A stretch of 12,087 nt of DNA from Promicromonosporaceae bacterium (GTDB lineage Bacteria; Actinomycetota; Actinomycetes; Actinomycetales; Cellulomonadaceae), in assembly GCA_009782865.1 (NCBI GenBank), contig WRIF01000018.1, forward strand, positions 1-12,087, in the 5' to 3' direction. The position numbers and the translations under genes were made by a program. The notes beneath the pieces are model-generated. The model ran no database searches, had not been told where the DNA came from, and saw only the letters and a program-made list of their open reading frames with translations. Positions 1 through 8,768 of the stretch are shown piece by piece (within the stretch, counting starts at the first letter, position 1; every line of letters begins with the position of its first letter).

Positions 1-1615
<1,615 letters not shown>

Positions 1616-1645
1616 GCAGGTGTGCTTCCTGTTGGGGGGTGACGC

Positions 1646-2197
1646 TTAGGAGTAAACGTGGGGGGCAAGGGTGCCGATGAACGGCAGGTTGCGATAGCGC
1701 TCGGCGTAGTCAAGGCCATAGCCAACCACGAATGCCTTGGGGATGTCGAAGCCGACGTACTTGACATCGACCTCAACCTTGGCCGCCTCGGGCTTGCGCA
1801 GCATGGTGGCGATCTCCACCGAGGCGGCGCCGCGGGAGCGCAGGTTGGCGGCCAGCCAGGACAGGGTCAGGCCGGAGTCGATGATGTCTTCGACGATGAG
1901 AACGTTGCGACCGGTCAGGTCGGTGTCGAGGTCCTTGAGGATGCGCACCACCCCGGAGGACTTGGTGCCGGAGCCGTAGGAGGACACCGCCATCCAGTCC
2001 ATCTCGACGCGGGTGCGCAGCTTGCGCGACAGGTCGGCCATGACCATGATGGCCCCGCGCAGCACCCCCACCAGGAGCAGGTCCTTGCCCGCGTAGTCGG
2101 CGTCGATCTGGGCGGCCATCTCGGTGAGGCGCGCCTGCAGCTGCTTCTCGGTGAGCAGCACGTCTTGCAGCTCGCTGGCGACATCGTCGTATTGCAC
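1646..2197 (-). CDS. hpt: Hypoxanthine phosphoribosyltransferase
   Basis: Cytosolic purine-salvage enzyme transferring phosphoribose from PRPP to hypoxanthine (and usually guanine) to give IMP/GMP. It has 183 residues, the normal family length. The PRPP-binding loop reads VEDIIDSGLT (102-111), with the two acidic residues and the following small-residue loop intact; upstream are LLVGVLRGAI (41-50) and the flexible-loop SSYGSGTKSSG region (72-82). The start is GTG at 2195-2197: AAGGAG (complement of 2203-2208) lies 5 nt away, and the overlapping ATG at 2197-2199 is out of frame. Neighbours are tilS 36 bp upstream and ftsH 30 bp downstream, all on the minus strand. The tilS-hpt-ftsH order is widespread from actinobacteria to Bacillus. 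Two dyad-containing repeats sit 44-83 bp upstream of the start, inside the end of tilS. Confidence 0.96.
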   Translation of the reverse strand: MQYDDVASELQDVLLTEKQLQARLTEMAAQIDADYAGKDLLLVGVLRGAIMVMADLSRKLRTRVEMDWMAVSSYGSGTKSSGVVRILKDLDTDLTGRNVLIVEDIIDSGLTLSWLAANLRSRGAASVEIATMLRKPEAAKVEVDVKYVGFDIPKAFVVGYGLDYAERYRNLPFIGTLAPHVYS

Positions 2198-2233
2198 ATG
2201 GACTCCTTGTTCGTGGCCGCGGGGGCCGGGTGT

Positions 2234-3286
2234 TCAGCGGTCGGGCATCGATCCGAGGTAACGGTCGGATATCGATCCGAGGTAAAGGTTCCCACACTCC
2301 CGCCACCCTTGGGTCCCTCCGGCCAAGGAAACGGCGCCCTGGCCGCGCCAGTTCACCAACAGCGCATCGAGTTGGGCAATCTGCCGCGAGGTGGTGTCCG
2401 CCGGGGAGGCGCCCGCCGCGAGCGCCGCCTGGCGCAGGGCGCGGGTGCGGGTGGCCGGAGGGGCGGCCCGGAGGGCCTCCACCCGGAAGGCGTGCTCGCC
2501 TACCCGGGCGTTGTCGAGCAGGCTGGCGGCGAGGGCGTCCAGGAGGTCGACGTCGGCGCGCGCCAGGGTGGCGGTCCGGGCCAGGGCCCTGGTGGTTCCG
2601 GGGCCGAGCACCCGTTCCAGCGCCGGCAGCAGTTCGTGGCGGACCCGGTTGCGCAGGGGGGCGCCCTCTCCGCTTTCGGCATTAGTCGGGTCTTGCCAGG
2701 GCGTCAGGCCTTGGGCGTGGCAGGCGGCTGCCAGGTCGGCGCGGGTCAGGCCCAGCAGGGGGCGCCGGTAGGGGCCGCGCGCGGGGGGGATGCCTGCCAG
2801 GGAGCGGGCGCCCGAGCCGCGGGCCAGCGCCAGGAGCACCTGTTCGGCCTGGTCGTCGAGGGAGTGCCCAAGGAGGAGGGCGCGGGCCCCGTATTCGGCG
2901 ATGGCGGTCTCGAAGGCCTGGTAGCGGGCGGCGCGGGCGGCCTCTTCTGGGCTGCCCCGCTCCTGGACCTTGGCCGTGATCACCAGCACCGGGTCGAGGC
3001 CGAGTTCTCGGCACGTGGCGGCGGTGGCGGCGGCGACGGCGGCGGAGCCTGCCTGTAGGCCGTGGTCGACTATGACGGCGCCGGCGCGCACCGGCCATCC
3101 GGGGCGGCGGGTGGAGCGTCCCACCCGCTGGGAAGTATGGGCCAGGGCGGCGGCCAGGGCGAGGGAGTCTGCGCCGCCGGAGCAGCCCATCAGCACGGTG
3201 TCGTCGGGGCCGAGGTCCAGGTCGGCCAGGCAGCGGCGGACGGCATCGCGTACCGGCAGCACCGCCGGGCCGGGCGGCGCGCTCAT
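2234..3286 (-). CDS. tilS: tRNA(Ile)-lysidine synthase TilS
   Basis: ATP-dependent ligase of the N-type PP-loop family that attaches lysine to C34 of the CAU-anticodon tRNA-Ile, so that it reads AUA instead of AUG; normally essential. It has 350 residues. The PP-loop SGGADS is at 36-41, followed by VDHGLQ (73-78), the family signature GHSLDDQAEQ (140-149) and the tRNA-contacting DPTN...LRNRVRHELLP segment (199-221). The C-terminal part is short compared with the E. coli enzyme, as is usual in actinobacteria, and ends in an odd duplicated octad, YLGSISDR-YLGSMPDR (335-350), from a 24-bp DNA repeat. Its ATG (3284-3286) overlaps the TGA of the upstream protease as ATGA. No clear Shine-Dalgarno precedes it, so translation is probably coupled. 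Confidence 0.95.
   Translation of the reverse strand: MSAPPGPAVLPVRDAVRRCLADLDLGPDDTVLMGCSGGADSLALAAALAHTSQRVGRSTRRPGWPVRAGAVIVDHGLQAGSAAVAAATAATCRELGLDPVLVITAKVQERGSPEEAARAARYQAFETAIAEYGARALLLGHSLDDQAEQVLLALARGSGARSLAGIPPARGPYRRPLLGLTRADLAAACHAQGLTPWQDPTNAESGEGAPLRNRVRHELLPALERVLGPGTTRALARTATLARADVDLLDALAASLLDNARVGEHAFRVEALRAAPPATRTRALRQAALAAGASPADTTSRQIAQLDALLVNWRGQGAVSLAGGTQGWRECGNLYLGSISDRYLGSMPDR
2239..2286. repeat. Two 24-bp tandem repeats, each with a dyad
   Basis: Copies at 2239-2262 and 2263-2286 match at 21 of 24 positions. On the minus strand they encode the last two octads of TilS, YLGSISDR and YLGSMPDR. Each copy contains an inverted repeat: 2265-2280 is TCGGAT-ATCG-ATCCGA, a perfect 6-bp stem with a 4-nt loop, and 2241-2256 is TCGGGC-ATCG-ATCCGA, with only the outer four pairs conserved. 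The pair lies just upstream of hpt. It could be a simple slippage product, or a pair of operator-like or RNA hairpin elements; the sequence does not decide. Confidence 0.85.
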
Positions 3287-4476
3287 TGGTGGATGCGCCG
3301 CACCCAGGCGTCGGGGTCGGAGATCTCTGCGGCCGAGGGCAGGGTCTGCGGCGAGGTCCAGACGGCGTTGAGGCCGGCGCGCCCCACCTGGGCCTCGACC
3401 CGGCGCACGAAGGCCGCCCCGTCCCGGTATTGTGCGAGCTTGGCCTCCATGCCGAGCAGCCTCTGCAGCAGGGCGCTGGCGTTTAGTCCGCGGGCGGTGG
3501 CGGCGTCGCGACGGCGTTCGAATCGCCGCCTGATCTCGGTGACGGTCGGCACCACCTCGGGGCCGACGGCGTCCATCATCACGTCGGCGTGCCCCTCCAG
3601 CAGGGACATCACCGCCGTCGTCTCTTGGAGCCGCTGGCGTTGCTGGGGGCTCATCACGCGCTCGATCAACTTGGCCCCCTCCAGGCGGATGATTCCGGTG
3701 GCCACCGACGCCACGGCCTGCCAGCCGGCCGCCAGGCGCTCGCGCAGCGGGGCTGCCGCCTTGTCCAGGCTGGCCTGGGCGATCTCGGTGAGCAGGGTGG
3801 AGACCTGGCCGCGCAGGTGGCCGGCGAGCCAGGGGGCGGCCGCGAACTGCAGGGCGTGGGTCTGCTCGTGTAGGCAGACCCAGAGGTGGAAGTCGCGGGC
3901 GCTGACCCGCAGCTGCCGTTGCACGGCGAGCACATTGGGGGCCACCAGCAGCAGCCGGCCCTCGCCTGGGGTGGCGGCGCTCGCCTGGGAGACGTCCGAG
4001 AGGGGGTCGAACTGGCCTAGCACCCGTGGGGCGAGCGCGGCGAGCACCCCGCCGGCCTCCAGGGCCGCCACCAACCGGGCCCGCTGTCCGGGCAGCTGGT
4101 GGTGTTCCCGCAACAGGTCGGAGAGGGGGAAGGTCATGGCCTGCATCACCTGGATGTTCGCCGCCGCCCAGCGCGCGCGGTCTACCACCAGCACCGGGCC
4201 CAGTGACGGGGCAAGCGGTGACGGGCCCAGCAGTGACGGATTAGTTGCCGGGTCAAGCGCCGGGCCCGATGACGGGCTCAGTGACGGGTCCAGTGCGGCT
4301 CCGGGCGCTGCGGGCCGCATCTCGGTGACCTCGAGCACCTGCCCCAGCGCCTGGCCGGCCGCCTGCCGCAGGCTGCCGGTCAGTTCGGCCAGTTCGGTGG
4401 GTGACGCCGCCGGGCCGGGGGGGGTGACGCGGGCGGCGAACTCGGTGGCCGCCGCCCAGTCGACAACCTGGTTCAT
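3283..4476 (-). CDS. Zincin-like metalloprotease family protein (DUF2342 type)
   Basis: Uncharacterised actinobacterial protein with a metallopeptidase-like site; it corresponds in position and type to M. tuberculosis Rv3626c. With the start at ATG 4474-4476 it has 397 residues. That start forms an ATGA overlap with the upstream carboxypeptidase stop and has GGAG 8 nt before it; a longer reading from 4533 would run into the upstream gene. The HExxH zinc motif is HEQTH (203-207) in LWVCLHEQTHALQF, followed by PWL and by LLEGHADVMMD (292-302), where E294 is the probable third ligand. No signal peptide or TM helix is seen, so it is probably cytoplasmic. Residues about 58-94 are an unusual Pro/Ser/Leu-rich linker made of degenerate repeats. 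Substrate and proteolytic activity are not known; 'protease' rests on the motif. The tilS ATG overlaps its stop. Confidence 0.88.
   Translation of the reverse strand: MNQVVDWAAATEFAARVTPPGPAASPTELAELTGSLRQAAGQALGQVLEVTEMRPAAPGAALDPSLSPSSGPALDPATNPSLLGPSPLAPSLGPVLVVDRARWAAANIQVMQAMTFPLSDLLREHHQLPGQRARLVAALEAGGVLAALAPRVLGQFDPLSDVSQASAATPGEGRLLLVAPNVLAVQRQLRVSARDFHLWVCLHEQTHALQFAAAPWLAGHLRGQVSTLLTEIAQASLDKAAAPLRERLAAGWQAVASVATGIIRLEGAKLIERVMSPQQRQRLQETTAVMSLLEGHADVMMDAVGPEVVPTVTEIRRRFERRRDAATARGLNASALLQRLLGMEAKLAQYRDGAAFVRRVEAQVGRAGLNAVWTSPQTLPSAAEISDPDAWVRRIHQ
4195..4302. repeat. Degenerate Pro/Ser-coding repeat region in the zinc-protease gene
   Basis: On the plus strand the units GTGACGGG, GGGCCCAG and near variants recur irregularly (for example around 4201-4210, 4217-4227, 4231-4239 and 4268-4290). 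On the coding strand they give a linker with recurring DPSL, GPALDP and PSLGP-like pieces at residues about 58-94. The reading frame is kept throughout. It looks like an expanded low-complexity linker between the N-terminal helix and the catalytic domain. Confidence 0.7.
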
Positions 4477-5960
4477 TCTTGCTCCGCCTCGGGCTCGGGG
4501 GAAGGGGATGGTGCCGGGTATTGCGGCTCCCATTCGGGATCGTCAAGGGCGGCCAGCTGTCCTACAAACCAGTCGATCAGGTTTTGGGCTCCCCCACCGG
4601 CCGGCTGCTCAAACTGGTCGGCGTGGATGGTGAAGGCCAGGAGGCGTCCGTCGACGGTCAGCACGGTGCCGGTCAGGCCGCGGACTCCCGGCAGGGCGCC
4701 CGTCTTGGCGCGGGCCACGCCCCGTGCGGGGTTGGCGGGGGTGAGGCTGGTGGGGCCGCAGCGCCCGGACAGGGTGCCGGAGAGCCCGCATACCGGCTGG
4801 TCGGAGAAGGCGGGTAGGGTCGCAGAGTGCTCCGGGGTGGTGGTGGCCAGGAGGGTGTCCATCAGCAGGCGCGGCGGTAGCAGGGAGCCGCGCCCCAGGC
4901 CAGACAGGTCCACCAGGGAGGCCGCCGAAACGTCCACGCCCAGTTCGGAGACCGACTCCAGCACGGCGTAGATGGCCCCTGCCCCGGTGGCGGGGTGTCC
5001 GCGTTCGATGGCGACCAGGCGGCCCAGCACCTCGGTCAGGGGGTTGTCGGAGCGCAGCTGGGTCCAGGCGGAGATCTCGCCGATGGTGGCCGATTCGATG
5101 CGGGCGATCTCGCGCCCGTCTGCGGGGGCGGCCGCGCGACCCACGCCACCCACCAGCTGGATGCCGCGTTCGTGCAGCAGGGAGCCAAAGAGGTAGGCCG
5201 CCTGCAGGGCGGGGTCTGCGGCGCGCTGGCCGGTCATGTCCTCGTTGCGGGCGCCGATGTTGACGGCGAGGGCCGCCACCGGGGCGGTGTGCCCGGCGAA
5301 CACGTCCGCCTCGGGGACCTCAGCGGGGATGGCGGGGCCGGTGAACAGGTCGTCTACCAGCGTCAGGCCCACCACGGAGCGGCCGGCCGCCTGCAGGTAC
5401 TCGGCAACCTGATCGGCCAGGTCGGCCAGGCCCGCGTGGCCGAGCACCGAGGTGGGATCGCCAGCGTCGGGTCCGATGAGCATGTCTCCACCCCCCACCA
5501 GGTAGGCGTGGTAGAACTCGTCGAGAAGCACCGTGGTGGCGAGCCGGGCCTCTGGGTCGAGGTCGTGGTGTACGGCGACCGCGGTCAGCACCTTCTGGGT
5601 CGAGGCGGGCACAAAGAGGGAGTCGGGGTTGGCCGAGGCCAGCCACTGTCCGGTGGCGACGTCGGCAACGACGATGCCCACGTGGCCGCCGAGGCGCTCG
5701 TCGGCGGCCAGCCGGGTCACCAGGTGTTGTAGCTGCTCCTCTGGCGGTTGGGGCGCGTCTGTGGGCAGCAGGGTGAAGGCGGTGGTGAGGTCCTCGCCGG
5801 GCAGCGCGCCGCGGGCGGTGGGAAAGGGGGCGGGATGGGCGTGGGGTGGGGCGAGGGTCAGCATGCCGGGCACCAGGTCGAACATGTCGGCCACCAGGTA
5901 TCCGCCCACTAGGGTGACGAAGGTGGCGATGGTCAGCCCCACCTTTGCTCCGGTTCGCAC
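4473..5960 (-). CDS. dacB: D-alanyl-D-alanine carboxypeptidase/endopeptidase, PBP4 (S13) family
   Basis: Class C low-molecular-weight penicillin-binding protein that trims or cleaves peptidoglycan stem peptides outside the membrane. The three active-site motifs are intact: STQK (120-123, nucleophile Ser120), SDN (304-306) and KTG (419-421). I choose GTG 5958-5960 as start: GAAGGGA (complement of 5966-5972) lies 5 nt upstream and a membrane segment follows at once (about residues 7-27, KVGLTIATFVTLVGGYLVA), suiting a signal anchor. A longer frame opens at 6074, but it would add 38 hydrophilic residues before the membrane segment and fill the divergent promoter region. This start gives 495 residues. 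The C-terminus is Pro/Glu-rich. It is the first gene of the cluster and matches Rv3627c by position. Its TGA overlaps the next gene's ATG. Confidence 0.93.
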   Translation of the reverse strand: MRTGAKVGLTIATFVTLVGGYLVADMFDLVPGMLTLAPPHAHPAPFPTARGALPGEDLTTAFTLLPTDAPQPPEEQLQHLVTRLAADERLGGHVGIVVADVATGQWLASANPDSLFVPASTQKVLTAVAVHHDLDPEARLATTVLLDEFYHAYLVGGGDMLIGPDAGDPTSVLGHAGLADLADQVAEYLQAAGRSVVGLTLVDDLFTGPAIPAEVPEADVFAGHTAPVAALAVNIGARNEDMTGQRAADPALQAAYLFGSLLHERGIQLVGGVGRAAAPADGREIARIESATIGEISAWTQLRSDNPLTEVLGRLVAIERGHPATGAGAIYAVLESVSELGVDVSAASLVDLSGLGRGSLLPPRLLMDTLLATTTPEHSATLPAFSDQPVCGLSGTLSGRCGPTSLTPANPARGVARAKTGALPGVRGLTGTVLTVDGRLLAFTIHADQFEQPAGGGAQNLIDWFVGQLAALDDPEWEPQYPAPSPSPEPEAEQE

Positions 5961-6102
5961 GCTTGTCCCTTCGATTTTCTCGCTGGGACTATGTTCGCGG
6001 CAATCGGCGGGTGGGCGCGACGTTTTGGCACGCGGGGCATCGCTGGCAGGCGTCTCGTGGCAAACTGACCCCACCTAGCATCTTCGCCGTCAGGAGGCAG
6101 CC
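5961..6102. promoter_or_regulatory. Divergent promoter region between dacB and ppa
   Basis: This 142-bp region separates two genes that read outward, so both promoters must lie here. A TAGCAT hexamer at 6076-6081 is a possible -10 for ppa. On the minus strand CATAGT (complement of 5988-5993) is a possible -10 for dacB. I find no convincing -35 for either, so the exact promoters are uncertain. Confidence 0.5.
6092..6097 (+). promoter_or_regulatory. Ribosome binding site of ppa
   Basis: A perfect AGGAGG lies 5 nt before the ATG at 6103, which fixes the start of ppa and suggests strong translation, as expected for an abundant housekeeping enzyme. Confidence 0.85.
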
Positions 6103-6591
6103 ATGGAGTTCGACGTCACCATCGAGATCCCCAAGGGACAGCGCAACAAGTACGAGGTGGATCACGAGACGGGCCGCATCCGCCTGGATCGCATGCTGTT
6201 CACCTCCACGCGCTACCCGGCCGACTACGGCTTCATCGAGGGAACCCTGGGCGATGACGGTGACCCGCTCGACGCGATGGTGCTGCTCGACGAGCCGACG
6301 TTCCCGGGCTGCCTGATCAAGGCCCGCGCCCTGGGAATGTTCCGCATGCGCGACGAGGCGGGCGGCGACGACAAGGTGCTGTGTGTGCCGGCCAACGAGC
6401 AGCGCGCCGCCTGGCGCATGGACATCGACGACGTCTCAGAGTTCCACCGCCTGGAAATCCAACACTTCTTTGAGGTCTACAAGGACCTTGAACCCGGCAA
6501 GTCCGTCGAGGGGGCCCACTGGGTGGGCCGCGCCGAGGCGGAGGCCGAGATTGAGGCCTCCATCGAGCGCGCCCGCATCGCCGGGTACTGA
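6103..6591 (+). CDS. ppa: Inorganic pyrophosphatase, family I
   Basis: Cytosolic Mg-dependent enzyme that hydrolyses pyrophosphate to two phosphates and so drives nucleotide, tRNA-charging and polymer synthesis forward. It has 162 residues, typical of actinobacterial family I enzymes. The signature DGDPLDA is at 52-58; with D84 and D89 in [10 protein letters not shown] it supplies the metal-binding acidic residues equivalent to E. coli D65, D70, D97 and D102. The N-terminal [13 protein letters not shown] and the [12 protein letters not shown] strand are also classical. It stands alone on the plus strand, divergent from dacB as in M. tuberculosis (Rv3628), and converges with the NHL gene across only 29 bp. 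No good terminator is visible in that gap. Confidence 0.97.
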   Translation: MEFDVTIEIPKGQRNKYEVDHETGRIRLDRMLFTSTRYPADYGFIEGTLGDDGDPLDAMVLLDEPTFPGCLIKARALGMFRMRDEAGGDDKVLCVPANEQRAAWRMDIDDVSEFHRLEIQHFFEVYKDLEPGKSVEGAHWVGRAEAEAEIEASIERARIAGY

Positions 6592-6620
6592 CCGCCCGGT
6601 TCCGCCCGGGTGACAGGTAC

Positions 6621-8654
6621 CTAGCCGCGCAGCGGGAGGCTGAGCAGCGGGGGGGCCGGGTCGTCGCCCGGAGCCGCCTGGGCGGGGGCGTTGACTGGGG
6701 CCGACACCCTGACCGGGACGCCCCAATCCTGCTGGGCCAGGTGACAGGCCGGATACGGGTTGTCCGGATCGTCGTCGCAGGAGGCAGCCTTGGCGGTGAC
6801 GTGCAGCACGCCCGCCGCCACCTCCGGGTTGATGAGCAGATCGCGAGACAGGTCCACGCCGTCTCCGGCGCCCGCCAACAGCAGGGCGGGCGGGGTGGCC
6901 GAAACCTGCAGGGAGGTGGCCGGGCCGAAGCGATCGTCGATCTTCTGCCCGGGCGCCGGGGTGAACGGCACCTCCAGGCGCAGCGCACCGGGCGCAACCT
7001 CGGTGGCCGGACGCTGGGTGCGCCGGGCGCCCTGATCGACGCAGTGGCCCGCCAGGCCGGGCGGCAGGGCGATCCGGGTCAGGCGGTGTGCCGCGCTCTC
7101 CACCACCAACAGGGTGAGCGCACCCGCCTCATTGGCCTCCAGGAGCACGTCAGACGGCTCGGCCAGGCCGGTGGCCAGCGTGGACACAGACACCTGCCAG
7201 CCGCCCTCGTTTTCTTGCCAACCCTCGATCCGGCGCAGGGCGCCGTTGTAGGTGTCGGCCACCACCACGGAGCCGTCCGGCAACGCCACCAGGCCCAGTG
7301 GGTGCTGCAGGCGCGCGGCCTGCCGATCCCCATCGACGTGCCCGAAGTCGAACAGCCCCAGGCCCACCGTCGTCTCCGTGGCCAGCACCGCAGGCCGGCC
7401 GGCGGCGTCGCGGCCCACCAGCAGGTGGCGGATGGCCGAGGTCTCCGAGTCGGCCACCCAAAATGACTCTTGGCCAGGGCGTTCGGTGGCCTCCGGCGCG
7501 GCGGTCGCGGGCGTGATGCCCGACGGCTGTGCGAACCACGCCCGCTGGCCGGGGCCGTCGAGCAGGCCCTCGTTGAAGGTGCCCGCAAACAGGCGAACCG
7601 TCTGCGCGAGGGGATCGAACAACCACATGGTGTGGTTGCCGGCCATGGCCACGATGAATCCGCCGGCCACCTCGGACCAGGCGACATCCCACGGCGAGGA
7701 CAGCCGCAGCTCCGTGGCCGGATAGGCGGTACCCGGCTCAAAGTCCGCGGTGTGGCCTTCGTAATTCTGAAGGCCCCCCACCTGGAACTGCTGGCCGGTG
7801 CCCGCCACCGTGGTGACCAGGCCATCGGAGAGGCGCACCCCCCGCAACGCATGGTTCACCGTGTCGGCCACCACCACGTCGTAGCCGAGCCGCTCGCGCA
7901 GGCCGGACGGCACCAGACACAGGCCCGACGGCTCGGAGAAGGCCGGGGCGGCCGAGCCGTCCACCAGGCCGCGCTCGCCGGTGCCGATGCGGCGCACCAG
8001 CGTCTGACCGTCAGGGGCCAGCTCGGCCAGGCTGTGGTGCCCGGCGTCGGCAACCAGCAGGCTGCCGCTGGGCTGGCTGTCACTGGGTTGACCGCCACTG
8101 GGGGGCAGCGCGATCACCTTGGATGGAAAGCGCAGCGTCCCGGAGGTCGGCTCCGGGGCCACATAGGGGCCATCGCCCCGGTGCAGGGTTCCCTTCGCCT
8201 CGTGCTCGGAGACCAGGCGAGCCAGCAGCGCCGCGAGCGCCGAGCCGTGTCCCTCCCCGGCCATCGTGGCCACCAGGTGGCCCTCCGGATCGATCACCAC
8301 CAGGGTCGGCCAGGCGCGGGCGCCGTAGGCCCGCCAGGTCAACAGTTCTGGGTCGTCCAGCACGGGGTGTTGCACCTCATAGCGTTCGACCGCCGCGGCG
8401 AGGGCCGCCGGGTCCGCCTCGTGGGCGAACTTCGGGGAGTGCACCCCGATGGTCACCAACACCTCTGCAAACTCTGCCTCCAGCGGGCGCAGCTCGTCGA
8501 GCACATGCAGGCAGTTGATGCAGCAGAAGGTCCAGAAGTCGAGCACCACTATCTTGCCGCGCAGGTCGGCCAGGGTGATTTCTCGTCCACCCGTGTTGAG
8601 CCAGCCGCGTCCCTGCAGTTCCGGCGCGCGCAATCGCGTGGCGTTGATTCCCAT
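6621..8654 (-). CDS. Thioredoxin-like plus NHL-repeat protein (NHLRC2 type)
   Basis: A 677-residue, two-domain protein. Residues about 8-155 form a thioredoxin-like fold with WTFCCINCLH (41-50); the CCINC motif stands where thioredoxins carry CxxC and matches that of human NHLRC2. The cis-Pro stretch ARAWPTLVV (112-120) is present. Residues about 170-530 hold a six-bladed NHL beta-propeller, with blade strands such as VVVADTVNHALRGV (260-273) and VVVADTYNGALRRIE (463-477). A beta-rich C-terminal domain follows. No signal peptide is seen, so it is likely cytosolic. The role is unknown: redox activity and partner binding are inferences from the folds. A pentad-repeat linker (184-198) joins the two domains. 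The start is ATG 8652-8654, with no Shine-Dalgarno but a -10-like TAGACT 7 nt upstream, pointing to a leaderless message. Confidence 0.93.
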   Translation of the reverse strand: MGINATRLRAPELQGRGWLNTGGREITLADLRGKIVVLDFWTFCCINCLHVLDELRPLEAEFAEVLVTIGVHSPKFAHEADPAALAAAVERYEVQHPVLDDPELLTWRAYGARAWPTLVVIDPEGHLVATMAGEGHGSALAALLARLVSEHEAKGTLHRGDGPYVAPEPTSGTLRFPSKVIALPPSGGQPSDSQPSGSLLVADAGHHSLAELAPDGQTLVRRIGTGERGLVDGSAAPAFSEPSGLCLVPSGLRERLGYDVVVADTVNHALRGVRLSDGLVTTVAGTGQQFQVGGLQNYEGHTADFEPGTAYPATELRLSSPWDVAWSEVAGGFIVAMAGNHTMWLFDPLAQTVRLFAGTFNEGLLDGPGQRAWFAQPSGITPATAAPEATERPGQESFWVADSETSAIRHLLVGRDAAGRPAVLATETTVGLGLFDFGHVDGDRQAARLQHPLGLVALPDGSVVVADTYNGALRRIEGWQENEGGWQVSVSTLATGLAEPSDVLLEANEAGALTLLVVESAAHRLTRIALPPGLAGHCVDQGARRTQRPATEVAPGALRLEVPFTPAPGQKIDDRFGPATSLQVSATPPALLLAGAGDGVDLSRDLLINPEVAAGVLHVTAKAASCDDDPDNPYPACHLAQQDWGVPVRVSAPVNAPAQAAPGDDPAPPLLSLPLRG
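8061..8105. repeat. Three 15-bp repeats in the NHL-protein linker
   Basis: Three adjacent 15-bp units (8061-8075, 8076-8090, 8091-8105) share a CTGGG-centred core and differ at a few positions. On the coding strand they read PPSGG-QPSDS-QPSGS (residues 184-198), a flexible linker between the thioredoxin-like domain and the propeller. Confidence 0.8.
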
Positions 8655-8661
8655 GCGGCCC

Positions 8662-8667
8662 AGTCTA
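8662..8667 (-). promoter_or_regulatory. Putative -10 element giving a leaderless NHL-protein mRNA
   Basis: The minus strand reads TAGACT here, then exactly 7 nt, then the ATG. With the usual -10 to start-site spacing, transcription would begin at or next to the A of the start codon, which fits the absence of a ribosome binding site. Leaderless messages are common in actinobacteria. No strong -35 is seen. Confidence 0.45.
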
Positions 8668-8758
8668 CCGAGGCACCCAAGGCGCCAAACCGGCCTGCCG
8701 GGCCACCCCTTTCGTCATAGGGTGAACAGCGAGCAAGCAACCGCCACCCGCCGCCTGC

Positions 8759-8764
8759 AAGGAG
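8759..8764 (+). promoter_or_regulatory. Ribosome binding site of the MFS gene
   Basis: AAGGAG lies 4 nt before the ATG at 8769 and supports that start over the internal Met46. A TAGGGT at 8718-8723 is a weak -10 candidate for this gene; nothing convincing is seen at -35. The promoter must lie in the 114 bp separating it from the divergent NHL gene. Confidence 0.65.
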
Positions 8765-8768
8765 CCCC

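Noticed and set aside
1658..4633. Two long plus-strand frames (466 and 523 codons) opposite hpt, tilS and the zinc protease
   Set aside because: They are antisense to well-supported genes, with compositionally biased translations and no motifs.
5961..6074. N-terminal extension of the carboxypeptidase from 6074
   Set aside because: It would put 38 hydrophilic residues before the membrane segment and overlap the divergent promoter region; GTG 5960 has a well-spaced ribosome binding site.
6595..6610. CCCGG-loop-CCGGG inverted repeat between ppa and the NHL gene as a terminator
   Set aside because: The stem is only 5 bp, the loop 6 nt and there is no T-tract on either side; it is too weak to call in such GC-rich DNA.
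7470..8720. 416-codon plus-strand frame opposite the NHL gene
   Set aside because: It mirrors the NHL/thioredoxin coding frame and has no recognisable domain or ribosome binding site.
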